DNA of 49,393 nucleotides from REBR01 sp033721915 (GTDB lineage: Bacteria > Pseudomonadota > Gammaproteobacteria > Pseudomonadales > Oleiphilaceae): NCBI GenBank assembly GCA_033721915.1, contig JAWWAC010000018.1, positions 1 through 49,393 of the forward strand, read 5' to 3'. Of the stretch, positions 16,767-24,256 are shown piece after piece. A model generated the notes under the pieces. That model saw nothing but the letters and a program-made list of their open reading frames with translations, was not told the DNA's origin and did no database searches. Every line of letters begins with the position of its first letter. Within the stretch, counting starts at the first letter, position 1. A program made the translations under genes and the position numbers.

Positions 16767-16852
16767 CTGGCCTGTCTGGGAAAACAAGTGGCCTAATGCT
16801 CTCATAAACCGGTGGGATTGCAAGCGCGCCGGGTGAAGGCCACCCGTGTCAT

Positions 16853-17740
16853 TCAGCCCTGACGGGCGATAAACTCCCGCAAAGTGGCGGTCACCGCCTG
16901 GGGTGCCGACACCGGCGCCCAGTGGTTGGCATTGATACTGACCCGCCGAAGCTGCTGGCACAGCGGGGCGGCGGCGGCACAGACGCCGGGCTGCAGAAAG
17001 ACATCCCGGGTGAGTGTCACCAGCTGGCAGGGCACACGGATGCTGCCGGGCCCGGGTGTGGGTGGCGGTGTCAGCACATTTTCCTGGTAGAGGCGGTAGC
17101 TGTGGGCCGTCAGCCGGCGGACCTGTTCCGGACTGCGCCGCAGATGGGCGCTGTCGGAGGGCACACCACCCAGGCGCAGTGCGGTGCGCCACAGGGGGCG
17201 GCCGCCCAGTGCAAACACCGCCCTGGCGGCACCGGGGATATTGATGGCGAACACATACCAGGAATGGCGGATCTGGGCCAGTGCCGCACGGCGCTCAGTG
17301 CCCTCGCCATGACGCACGCCCTGCAGGGCCCACTGCACCGCAGCCCCCAGGTGAGGCCCCGACAGGCTGGTCCAGGAGAGTACGCGCCGGGCGTAGGCCG
17401 GGTCCGAGACAAAGCTCCAGCCGATCATGGAGCCCCAGTCATGGCCTGCCAGGTGCACCTGGCCACCGGTCCCCCGGGTGGCGGTGATCACCGCATCGAT
17501 ATCCCGCAGCAGTGCCGGCATGCGGTAAGCGGCCCTGCCTGTGGGTGCCGTGCTCTGTCCCGTGCCTCTCATATCAAAGCTGATGACATGGTAGTCACGG
17601 GAGAGATCCCGGATCTGGGCTTCCCACACATCATGGCAGTCCGGAAAGCCGTGCAGCAGCAGAACACCCGGTCGTGACGGGTCCCCCGCCTGCACCACAT
17701 GCAGTTGGGTCTCGGGCAGTGGCAGTGTGAAAGCGTGCAT
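16853..17740 (-). CDS. Epoxide-hydrolase-like alpha/beta-hydrolase
   Basis: This 295-residue protein has the alpha/beta-hydrolase fold with an aspartate nucleophile, Asp101 in LAGHDWGSMIGW, and the oxyanion motif HGFPD (30-34), the pair typical of epoxide hydrolases and fluoroacetate dehalogenases. The C-terminal NANHWAP probably supplies the catalytic His. The cap region (about 130-225) has a Tyr in SYRLYQE that could polarise an epoxide, but this is not certain. No signal peptide is seen, so it acts in the cytoplasm. It lies 86 bases upstream of the lipoprotein gene on the same strand and is divergent from the methyltransferase. Substrate is unknown. Confidence 0.85.
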   Translation of the reverse strand: MHAFTLPLPETQLHVVQAGDPSRPGVLLLHGFPDCHDVWEAQIRDLSRDYHVISFDMRGTGQSTAPTGRAAYRMPALLRDIDAVITATRGTGGQVHLAGHDWGSMIGWSFVSDPAYARRVLSWTSLSGPHLGAAVQWALQGVRHGEGTERRAALAQIRHSWYVFAINIPGAARAVFALGGRPLWRTALRLGGVPSDSAHLRRSPEQVRRLTAHSYRLYQENVLTPPPTPGPGSIRVPCQLVTLTRDVFLQPGVCAAAAPLCQQLRRVSINANHWAPVSAPQAVTATLREFIARQG

Positions 17741-17856
17741 GGTATCGGGCCTGTTTCAGGGAAAGACGACTGACTATGCCTCACCCATGGCCCGCCAGTC
17801 TTGTCCCGTCGGGCCAGACCCGGCTGCCACGGGCCAATCAGGGAAAGGAGGCCTTT

Positions 17857-17964
17857 GTGCCAGCGGCGCCCGGAGGTGTTTCTCTCGTCGCCGTGCTTTG
17901 CGGTAAGCTGTTTCTGTCACCGATTACAGGAAAGCGCCATGTCCACAGGTTCCGTCTGGTATGA
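17857..17964 (+). CDS. Possible 35-codon leader ORF before the methyltransferase
   Basis: A strong AAAGGAGG ribosome-site sequence lies 5 bases before GTG at 17857. The frame runs 35 codons, is basic and hydrophobic, and ends 26 bases inside the methyltransferase gene in another frame. It could be a leader peptide that couples translation, or chance. There is no family match that I can name. Confidence 0.2.
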   Translation: MPAAPGGVSLVAVLCGKLFLSPITGKRHVHRFRLV

Positions 17965-18592
17965 ACAATGGGTGTTCTCACCGTTACTGAGCCTGGCAGA
18001 CCGGGCACTGGGCTCAGTGCGGCCGGAGCTGCTGACCCAGGCCCGTGGCCGGGTGCTGGAGCTGGGCATCGGCTCCGGACTGAGTCTTCCCTACTACGGC
18101 CCCGGGGTGACGGAACTGGTGGGTCTTGAGCCTTCAGCCACACTGCTGGGGCAGTGCCAGCAGCGTCTGGACCGGAGCCGGCAGTCTTCCGCCCACTCTG
18201 CCACAGTCCCCACCACACTGCTGCAGGGCCAGGCCGAAACCCTGCCGTGGCCGGACAACCACTTCGACACCGTGGTGGCCTTTCTGGTGTTCTGCACCAT
18301 CGCCGACCCCCTGCGGGCGGTGTCGGAACTGCGGCGGGTACTCAGGCCCGGTGGGCAGCTGCTGTTCTTTGAGCATGTGGCCTCACCGGAGTCCGGCCTG
18401 GAGCGCTGGCAGCGGCGGATGAACCCCCTCTGGCGGCGTCTGGCCTGCGGCTGTCACCTGACCCGTGATACCCACCGTCTCTTCCGTGAGGCCGGCTTTG
18501 CCATGGACACCATACCGGTGCGGCGCCACCCGGACATTCCGTTGCCGCTTCTGGCGCCGACCATCAGCGGGGCCGTGACCCATGGCGGCTGA
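17939..18592 (+). CDS. Class I SAM-dependent methyltransferase
   Basis: This 217-residue protein is a Methyltransf_11-type enzyme. Motif I is VLELGIGSGLSLPYYG, the acidic residue after strand 2 is in VGLEPSATLL, motif II is FDTVVAFLVFCTI, and motif III is LRRVLRPGGQLLFFEHV. The EHV segment and the downstream RxMNPLWRRLACGCHLTRDT resemble METTL7- and phospholipid- or quinone-type methyltransferases. AGGAA lies before the ATG at 17939, which gives a normal N-terminus. Its last 11 bases overlap the next gene, an acyltransferase-like protein. The pair may act on a lipid, but the substrate is not determined. Confidence 0.87.
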   Translation: MSTGSVWYEQWVFSPLLSLADRALGSVRPELLTQARGRVLELGIGSGLSLPYYGPGVTELVGLEPSATLLGQCQQRLDRSRQSSAHSATVPTTLLQGQAETLPWPDNHFDTVVAFLVFCTIADPLRAVSELRRVLRPGGQLLFFEHVASPESGLERWQRRMNPLWRRLACGCHLTRDTHRLFREAGFAMDTIPVRRHPDIPLPLLAPTISGAVTHGG

Positions 18593-19355
18593 TCTGTCCA
18601 GCCTGGCTCCCTGGCTGAAGCGGGTCGCCCCTCTGTTGTACCGTCGCTACAGTCTTGAGCCCTCAAGCCGTGAGCTGGGCCACTGGCTGTCCCGGCACCC
18701 GAAACTGGTGCTGGTGCTCAACCACGGCCCGGCACTGGGCCCCCTGCCAGCCCTGACCGCCCTGGGGCAGGCCCTGCTGGAGGCCGGAGGCGCAGGCAGG
18801 GTGCCGTTCAGCCTGGACGGTGGACGTTTCTCCGCGCTGCCACTGGCGGGGGAGAGCACCCGTGAGTCCGGCGAGCGGCGCCTTGAGGAGGCCCTGAAAC
18901 GGTTGCGCCATGGGCCCTGGACGGACTGCTGGGTGATGCCGGAAGGAGAGCTGGCCAACCTGGGTAATGGCGTGGATGTGCAGCCATTCCGCTGCAGCGG
19001 TTTTGTCGAGCTGGCGGTACGCGCCGGGGTGCCACTGCTGCTGGTGGCCCATCAGGGCAGCGAGAAGCTGGGGCGTTGTGTGGAGGTGCCGGAGTCGCTA
19101 CTGGGGCTGGGCCGCTGGCTGCCCCATCATCTGAGCCAGCCACTGAGCCGGCAGCGCCAGCTGAGTGTGCCCTGGCTGTTCAGCGGCCGTGTGAAGCAGC
19201 TGAGACTGTCCTGTGAGCTCTACCAGCCACAGTTGTCCCTGTCAGAACTGGAGGGCCCGGGCGGCCCCAGGGCGCTGGGGCTTGAGGCACAGCAGGTGAG
19301 AAGCCGCCTTCAGAGGCGGGTCAATCAGCTGGTGCTGGAGGCGGAAGGACATTAG
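18582..19355 (+). CDS. Diverged PlsC-like acyltransferase
   Basis: This 257-residue protein resembles the lysophospholipid acyltransferase fold. LVLVLNHGPALGPLPAL is in the position of the NHxxxxD motif and VMPEGELANLG in the position of the FPEG motif. The catalytic aspartate of the HxxxxD motif is not conserved as such: after His the run is GPALG, so activity is uncertain. No clear membrane helix is visible. It overlaps the methyltransferase by 11 bases, which argues for a joint role in lipid modification. It could equally be a non-catalytic member of the family. Confidence 0.65.
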   Translation: MAADLSSLAPWLKRVAPLLYRRYSLEPSSRELGHWLSRHPKLVLVLNHGPALGPLPALTALGQALLEAGGAGRVPFSLDGGRFSALPLAGESTRESGERRLEEALKRLRHGPWTDCWVMPEGELANLGNGVDVQPFRCSGFVELAVRAGVPLLLVAHQGSEKLGRCVEVPESLLGLGRWLPHHLSQPLSRQRQLSVPWLFSGRVKQLRLSCELYQPQLSLSELEGPGGPRALGLEAQQVRSRLQRRVNQLVLEAEGH

Positions 19356-19425
19356 AGTGCCGTTCGGGTCATTCGCTGACCTTCTGCGTGAATCCGGGGG
19401 CCTGGGGCGGCGCTGTCAGCCCGCA

Positions 19426-20463
19426 CTAGGGTCCCCTATGGTTTGTTTCCTGGAGGCGCCGGTACTGGGCCGGTGACTCGCCGGTCCAGCGTTTGAAGGC
19501 GCGGCTGAAGGCGCTCAGTTCGGAAAACCCCAGCAGGAAGGCAATCTCACTGAGGGCGTAGCGCCCTTCCGCCACCAGCCGCAGACCACGCTGGCGCCGC
19601 ACGGATTCCGCCAGTTGCTGGAAACCCTGCCCCTCTTTTTTCAGTTTCCGGTACAGCGTCTGGCGGCTCATGTTCATGGCCGCCGCGACCCGGTCCGCAT
19701 CCGGCGTGCGGGGCAACTGACGGGCAATCACGCGCCGCACCCGCTGTGCCGTGGACTGCTGGGGACGCAGCTGCCTGAGCAGGCGATTGACATGGCTGAG
19801 CAGGGCGGAGTGCACATGGGGGTTGCGATGGGGCAGTGGCGAGTCCAGGTAACGGGCCGGGAAGGCCAGGCTCACCTCCCCCGCACCGAACACCATGGGG
19901 CAGCGGAAGATGCGCTGGTAGTGGGCCACATGGGCGGGCTGCTCATGGGCCAGCGTCAGCTGGCTGACGGCCAGGTCCGGATGGATGAAGTGACGGGCCC
20001 GGGTCAGTGCCGCCGAGAGCGTGCGCTCCATGTCCGGAATGCAGTAATGAGCCGGATCCGGCACCTGCCACACCAGCCGAACCTGGTCTCCCTCCCTGAC
20101 CCGGACCAGCTGAATGGCCTCGTTCACCAGGCCTTGCAGACGCACATACTCATCCAGAGCATGGGCCACGGTGTCGCTGTTGAAGACGATGTGGCTCATC
20201 AGCCCCATACGGTCCGGGTCGACGACCTCACCAAGGCGCAAACCCAGGGCCGGATCCCCGGTCAGCTCCAGTGCCAGCTGCCAGAGGGCGTGATGGCGCC
20301 TGACCGGGACACGGCAATCCGGGTTCTGCAGCGATTCAGGCTTCATGCCCAGAAGCTTCTCAATCCGGGCGGGTTTGCAGAATCCTCTTGTCAGCAGGTA
20401 ATCGCACAGTGCCAGTGTGCCTGAGGCGTTGACGGTGGGGCCTGTGTGGCGGGGTTGCTTCAT
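19426..20463 (-). CDS. AraC-family regulator with arabinose_bd-type N-terminal domain
   Basis: This 345-residue protein has a long N-terminal ligand-type domain (arabinose_bd, PF12625 type) with RRHHALWQLALELTGDPALGLRLGE, followed by a C-terminal AraC helix-turn-helix pair (VAAAMNMSRQTLYRKLKKEG and ALSEIAFLLGFSELSAFSRAF, ending KRWTGESPAQYRR). Relatives regulate amino-acid, polyamine or lipid catabolism. ATG at 20463 gives the family N-terminus; a 13-codon longer version starts at 20502. No target gene lies next to it: the divergent neighbour is the 39-codon ORF. The ligand is unknown. Confidence 0.88.
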   Translation of the reverse strand: MKQPRHTGPTVNASGTLALCDYLLTRGFCKPARIEKLLGMKPESLQNPDCRVPVRRHHALWQLALELTGDPALGLRLGEVVDPDRMGLMSHIVFNSDTVAHALDEYVRLQGLVNEAIQLVRVREGDQVRLVWQVPDPAHYCIPDMERTLSAALTRARHFIHPDLAVSQLTLAHEQPAHVAHYQRIFRCPMVFGAGEVSLAFPARYLDSPLPHRNPHVHSALLSHVNRLLRQLRPQQSTAQRVRRVIARQLPRTPDADRVAAAMNMSRQTLYRKLKKEGQGFQQLAESVRRQRGLRLVAEGRYALSEIAFLLGFSELSAFSRAFKRWTGESPAQYRRLQETNHRGP

Positions 20464-20604
20464 GATGTTACGCGCAGTCAAGGGATTGTATGTAACGGTC
20501 AAGCGCCTGTCATGGGCCGGAGTTATCCTATCGCTACTGAATGAATTCAGACAATTTCTTCAACATCGGCCTCAGGCCGCAAGCACACATCGGAGCTCTG
20601 CATC

Positions 20605-20724
20605 ATGGAACTGGATACTGAACTGAACAGCAACCTGGAAATCGGCATTCCCCACAACGAGCTGGAGCGTGAAAACCTCAATGCCCTGGCCGAATACCTG
20701 GGCGCTATCTACTTCGCCAACTGA
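20605..20724 (+). CDS. Putative 39-residue acidic small protein
   Basis: ATG at 20605 follows GGAG at 8 bases, and the frame runs 39 codons to TGA at 20722-20724. The product is acidic (several Glu and Asp, one Arg), without a signal peptide, and ends in a Leu/Ala/Tyr-rich helix (NLNALAEYLGAIYFAN). The frame has a stop at 20542-20544, so a longer version is unlikely. A strong intrinsic terminator follows 58 bases later, giving a short transcript with this as its only gene. I do not recognise the family. It could be a small regulator, a short helical protein, or a peptide precursor. It is also possible that the transcript acts as RNA. Confidence 0.55.
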   Translation: MELDTELNSNLEIGIPHNELERENLNALAEYLGAIYFAN

Positions 20725-20782
20725 GGCACCAGGGCCTGAGGGGCCCTTGTGTCACAGCAAGCCCGGCAGTCAGTGACCGAAA

Positions 20783-20808
20783 GGGCCCGCCTAAGCGGGC
20801 CCTTTTTT
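20783..20808 (+). terminator. Strong intrinsic terminator, possibly bidirectional
   Basis: A perfect 8-base-pair stem (GGGCCCGC / GCGGGCCC, loop CTAA) is followed by TTTTTT. On the minus strand the same stem is followed by TTT, and the PilZ gene ends at 20817, so it may also end that transcript. Confidence 0.85.
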
Positions 20809-20816
20809 GTTGTGGC

Positions 20817-21260
20817 TCATTTTTTCCCGTAACCCTGTAACAGCTCCTCACCGGACTGGTGTCGGCTGGCCAGCTGTGCCATCCGGTCCAGAATACCCTC
20901 CATGCGACCCAGTCGGGCCTGGGTCTTCAGGGCCCGCATGCGGTGATTGGCCTGGAAGTCAAACAGGAGGCCGTAACGGTAGCCGTCCTGCTGGGGCTTC
21001 TGGTTGCGCACAATGGCCACCACTCCACGCTGCACGATTTCCCCGTGATCCAGCCTCAGCCTCAGCGTCAGCCGAAGGCGCTCCCCTTCTTTCAATGGAC
21101 GGCGTGTAATCAGGCTCAGTCCGGTGCGGGTGAAATCCTCCGCCTCGGCTTTTTCTCCACGTCCCAATGCCAGGGGGGAGGTGTGGAAGCGCACCAGAAG
21201 CTCAGCGGCGGGAAAACGCTGCAACTGGCGTCGCTCATTATGGGAGGTGTTCGGAGACAT
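20817..21260 (-). CDS. PilZ-like c-di-GMP-binding domain protein
   Basis: This 147-residue cytoplasmic protein has the PilZ layout: an N-terminal RRQLQRFPA, corresponding to the RxxxR c-di-GMP motif, then a beta-rich domain with EDFTRTGLSLIT in the position of the D/NxSxxG motif. The second motif has Thr in place of Ser. Downstream, RYGLLFDFQANHRMRALK is typical of the end of the domain. An upstream in-frame start at 21332 lacks a ribosome site, whereas AGGAAG precedes ATG at 21260. The window carries several GGDEF proteins, so a receptor here is logical, but no physical link is shown. It ends beside the terminator. Confidence 0.78.
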   Translation of the reverse strand: MSPNTSHNERRQLQRFPAAELLVRFHTSPLALGRGEKAEAEDFTRTGLSLITRRPLKEGERLRLTLRLRLDHGEIVQRGVVAIVRNQKPQQDGYRYGLLFDFQANHRMRALKTQARLGRMEGILDRMAQLASRHQSGEELLQGYGKK

Positions 21261-21386
21261 CACAGCTTCCTGTAACCGGCAATAGCAAGTCCCTAAGCAT
21301 AGTCCAGCCTGGCACTGCTGCGCCAGCCGCATTATGGTAGGGCTTTGCCACGCGGCAACGGGTCTTTCCCGGGAGATCAGGCCACT

Positions 21387-22208
21387 ATGCCAGTCAAAAG
21401 CACGTCAGCCGAGACAGTGACACTGCACGCCAGCAGCGCCGGGGAAGGGCCGCCGGTGATTCTGCTGCACGGGCTTTTTGGTGCCGGTGACAACCTGGGT
21501 GGCATTCGCCGGCGGCTGCAGCACCGCTTCCGTCTGCACAGCCTGGATCTGCGCAATCATGGACAGTCCCCTCACGCCGGGAGCATGAGTTACCCGGAAA
21601 TGGCCGCGGATGTGCGGGCCTGGATGGACGCCAACGGGCTGGCCAGTGCGGCCGTTCTGGGCCACTCCATGGGCGGCAAGGTGGCCATGGAGCTGGCACT
21701 GGGGGACCCCGGTCGGGTGGATCGTCTGATTGTGGCGGATATCGCACCGGTGGCCTATGAGCCCCACCACGACGGAATCCTGGAAGGTATGCAATCCCTC
21801 GACACCGGCGCCCTGAGCTCCCGGCGGGAGGCGGACAGGGCCCTGTCGTCCAGCATTGATGACAGCCGTGTCCGGCAGTTTCTGCTCACCAACCTGGTGC
21901 CGGCCGAGCAGGGGTTTCGCTGGCGCCTGAACTTGCCGGGGCTGGTGGACTGCTACCCGCAGATCATGGCAGCCCCCCAGGCACGGGGCCCCTACCAGGG
22001 GCCGGTGCTGTTTCTCAAGGGAGGGGAGTCGGACTACATCGACAAGGCCCATCAGCAGGCCACGGAGAAACGCTTTCCCCGGGCCCGGCTGCGGGTGGTG
22101 CCCGGTGCCGGGCACTGGCTGCACGGTGAAAAGCCGGACCTGGTGGCCCGGCTTTGTGAGCGGTTTCTCAGTGGTGCCATGGATCGGGACCGGGACAGCA
22201 ACGGCTAG
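21387..22208 (+). CDS. ybfF: YbfF-type alpha/beta-hydrolase (esterase)
   Basis: This 273-residue protein matches the YbfF esterase family. LLHGLFGAGDNLGG (27-39 region) supplies the oxyanion hole, Ser94 in LGHSMGGKVAMELAL is the nucleophile, and His in VPGAGHWLHGEKP is the base; Asp is probably in LIVADIAPV or further on. RNHGQSPH is a family hallmark. ATG at 21387 gives the expected length. It is cytoplasmic, without a signal peptide. YbfF has been reported to hydrolyse short-chain acyl esters and acyl-CoA thioesters; the in vivo role is unknown. It converges with the PEP-CTERM gene. Confidence 0.86.
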   Translation: MPVKSTSAETVTLHASSAGEGPPVILLHGLFGAGDNLGGIRRRLQHRFRLHSLDLRNHGQSPHAGSMSYPEMAADVRAWMDANGLASAAVLGHSMGGKVAMELALGDPGRVDRLIVADIAPVAYEPHHDGILEGMQSLDTGALSSRREADRALSSSIDDSRVRQFLLTNLVPAEQGFRWRLNLPGLVDCYPQIMAAPQARGPYQGPVLFLKGGESDYIDKAHQQATEKRFPRARLRVVPGAGHWLHGEKPDLVARLCERFLSGAMDRDRDSNG

Positions 22209-22239
22209 CGGGCCGCTGATGTCAGAGGCCAGTCGCCGT

Positions 22240-22899
22240 TCAGTGCCTGCGCCTGAGACCCAGTGCCATCAGTCCGAGACCCAGCAGGCCCAGTGTGGCC
22301 GGCTCGGGCACCGGTACGGAGTTTCTGGCGTACAGGCTCAGATGGGACAGGTCCGCTTCAGAGCTGCTGCCGCCGGCACTCCAGGGGATGCTGAAGGTGC
22401 CGTTCAGGTCGCCGCTGTGGCTCAGGTCGTCAAAGTAGTAGGCGGCCCAGCCCGGATTGTTGGCGGCCTTGGTCACCACAAAGAAGGAGTCCCACTGGCT
22501 GCTGTCGCCGGAGTAGACCCAGTCGCCGCTGCTGAGGCCACCGCCGCTGAAGTTCAGTGTGATCAGGTTGCCGGACTGACTGGCGCTGGTGCCGCTGACA
22601 TCCAGTTTGGCCACTTCGCCCCAGCTCTCGCCGTTCCACAACAGGGAATCAAGGTTGTTGTTGCCGTCATAGGCGCCAAAACAGGTACTGGCATCGCTGC
22701 CTTCACTGGTGATGTCACTGGTGCTGATCAGGCGGGTATCGCTGCCCAGATCGCACTGGTTGTTGCTGGTCAGGCCAACGCTGCTGTCGTAATCGTAAGG
22801 GCCGGCCATGGCGTTCAGGCTGGTGCCCAGGGCGAGGGTCAGCGCTGTGGCGCCAAGGACACGGATAAGGGGGGTCCTGTGGATGGTAAAGGTGTTCAT
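22240..22899 (-). CDS. PEP-CTERM sorting-domain secreted protein
   Basis: This 219-residue protein has an N-terminal signal peptide (VLGATALTLALGTSLNAMA) and a C-terminal sorting signal of VPEP, a hydrophobic helix and RRRH. In PEP-CTERM systems an exosortase cleaves near the PEP motif and the protein goes to the surface or extracellular matrix, usually in exopolysaccharide-making bacteria. The middle is Ser/Gly/Asn/Asp-rich with motifs such as NNNLDSLLWNGESW and GTFSIPWSAGG, common in family members, and two cysteines at CDL and CFGAYD. GGAG lies 6 bases before the ATG. No exosortase gene is in the window. Its promoter looks sigma-54-dependent (see 22971-22986), which fits known PEP-CTERM control by RpoN with PrsK/PrsR. 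Confidence 0.92.
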   Translation of the reverse strand: MNTFTIHRTPLIRVLGATALTLALGTSLNAMAGPYDYDSSVGLTSNNQCDLGSDTRLISTSDITSEGSDASTCFGAYDGNNNLDSLLWNGESWGEVAKLDVSGTSASQSGNLITLNFSGGGLSSGDWVYSGDSSQWDSFFVVTKAANNPGWAAYYFDDLSHSGDLNGTFSIPWSAGGSSSEADLSHLSLYARNSVPVPEPATLGLLGLGLMALGLRRRH

Positions 22900-22970
22900 A
22901 GCTCACTCCATGCTGGATTTTCAGGCGCTCTCCGGTGGCCAGAAAGGCCCCGCGCCATGATTGATGAGTG

Positions 22971-22986
22971 AGCAAAGTGTTCGCCA
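22971..22986 (-). promoter_or_regulatory. Predicted sigma-54 promoter of the PEP-CTERM gene
   Basis: Read on the minus strand the site is TGGCGAACACTTTGCT. TGGC and TTGC have exactly the consensus spacing (TGGCACG-N4-TTGCW), with the final W being T and a C before TGGC. The central ACG is not matched. Transcription would begin about 12 bases downstream, near 22960, leaving a 60-base leader to the ATG at 22899. Confidence 0.65.
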
Positions 22987-23008
22987 GATCAGAAAGTCCC
23001 TTTTAAAT

Positions 23009-23094
23009 ACAGGGTTCTGTCTTTCATCACCACGGGTCCTGTGTCTGTCTGTGTAAAATTGCTGGACAGGGAAAAGGCCCCCTGCAAGACAGGG
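23009..23094. promoter_or_regulatory. Spaced ACAGGG motifs upstream of the sigma-54 promoter
   Basis: ACAGGG occurs at 23009-23014, 23066-23071 and 23089-23094, with CCTGT (its partial reverse complement) at 23038-23042. Relative to a transcription start near 22960 they lie at about -50 to -130, where sigma-54 activators bind. Which protein binds, if any, is unknown. Confidence 0.4.
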
Positions 23095-23158
23095 TTTGTG
23101 GGAGTGGAAGGGCTCACCCATAATGGTCCGTCAAAACAATCAGAAAAGTGAGGCGACA

Positions 23159-24256
23159 ATGGCAAAGCGCATAGCGGGATTATTGGTGGGTGTGGTACTG
23201 GCTCTGGTGGTCTGGGTGTTGTGGCCCTCGCCACTGGACTCCGCGGCCTGGCAACCGCCGGAGCCCCCCACCATGGATGGGCCCCTTTCTCCCAATGAAG
23301 CCCTCAAGGAGGCGGAGCTTCTCGCTCTGGGCCAGGTCCGGGGGCCTGAGGACACCGCCGTGGACGAGCAGGGTGTCATCCATGCCGGCACCGCCGATGG
23401 CTGGATTGTCCGCATAGACCGGGCCGGTGAGGTGAGCCGCTGGGTGCAGACCGGTGGCCGTCCACTGGGCATGGAGTTTGACGAAGAGGGCAACCTGATC
23501 GTGGCGGATTCCTGGAAGGGGCTGCTGTCCATCAACCCGGCCGGTGAGATGGAGGTGCTCAGCACCGCCTCCGAAGGCATCCCCTTTGCTTTTACCGACG
23601 ATCTGGACATTGCCAGCGATGGCCGCATCTACTTCTCTGATGCCAGCGACAAGTACACCCAGCCTGACTACATACTGGACATCATGGAGAGCCGCCCCCA
23701 CGGGCGCCTGCTGCGTTACGACCCGGATACCGGCGAGACCCGGACCCTGATGGACGGCCTCTACTTTGCCAACGGCGTGGCCCTCTCCAGTGAGGAAGAC
23801 TTTGTACTGGTGAACGAGACCGGCCGTTACCGCATACAGCGCTACTGGCTCAAGGGTGAGCGGGCCGGTGAGTCGGAGCTGTTCGCCAGTAACCTGCCGG
23901 GCTTTCCGGACAACCTGGCCCGTGACTCCCAGGGGGTCTTCTGGGTGGCGATTCCCACCAAGCGCAACGCCATGCTGGACAGTCTCCACCCCCACCCGGC
24001 CCGCAAGGATCTGCTGGCAAAGCTGCCCCGCTCGCTCCAGCCCGGCCCCGAGCCCTACGGGCTGGTGCTGGCCTACAATGGCCGTGGCGAGCTGCTCGGC
24101 AGCCTGCATGACAGCACCGGTGAGCACCTGGACATGATCACCTCCGTGAAGCCCCACCAGGGGCAGCTGTATTTCGGATCCCTCTACAACGACCGCATCG
24201 GCCGGCTGCCACTGGAGCAGGCCAGGGCGGCCCTGCAGGGACAGGAGCAGCGCTGA
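23159..24256 (+). CDS. Membrane-anchored SMP-30/strictosidine synthase-like beta-propeller protein
   Basis: The chain of 365 residues begins with one membrane helix (AGLLVGVVLALVVWVLW) after MAKRI, then a periplasmic six-bladed propeller. Motifs include RGPEDTAVDEQGVIHAGTADGWIVRI, GRPLGMEFDEEGNLIVAD, TDDLDIASDGRIYFSDAS and LYFANGVALSSEEDFVLVNET, which match the strictosidine synthase-like / SMP-30 gluconolactonase group. Members of this group are often lactonases or related hydrolases. GAGG lies 5 bases before ATG at 23159; an earlier in-frame start gives no better ribosome site. It overlaps the thioesterase start by one base (TGATG) and probably forms an operon with the next two genes. The catalytic role in this bacterium is unknown. 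Confidence 0.82.
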   Translation: MAKRIAGLLVGVVLALVVWVLWPSPLDSAAWQPPEPPTMDGPLSPNEALKEAELLALGQVRGPEDTAVDEQGVIHAGTADGWIVRIDRAGEVSRWVQTGGRPLGMEFDEEGNLIVADSWKGLLSINPAGEMEVLSTASEGIPFAFTDDLDIASDGRIYFSDASDKYTQPDYILDIMESRPHGRLLRYDPDTGETRTLMDGLYFANGVALSSEEDFVLVNETGRYRIQRYWLKGERAGESELFASNLPGFPDNLARDSQGVFWVAIPTKRNAMLDSLHPHPARKDLLAKLPRSLQPGPEPYGLVLAYNGRGELLGSLHDSTGEHLDMITSVKPHQGQLYFGSLYNDRIGRLPLEQARAALQGQEQR

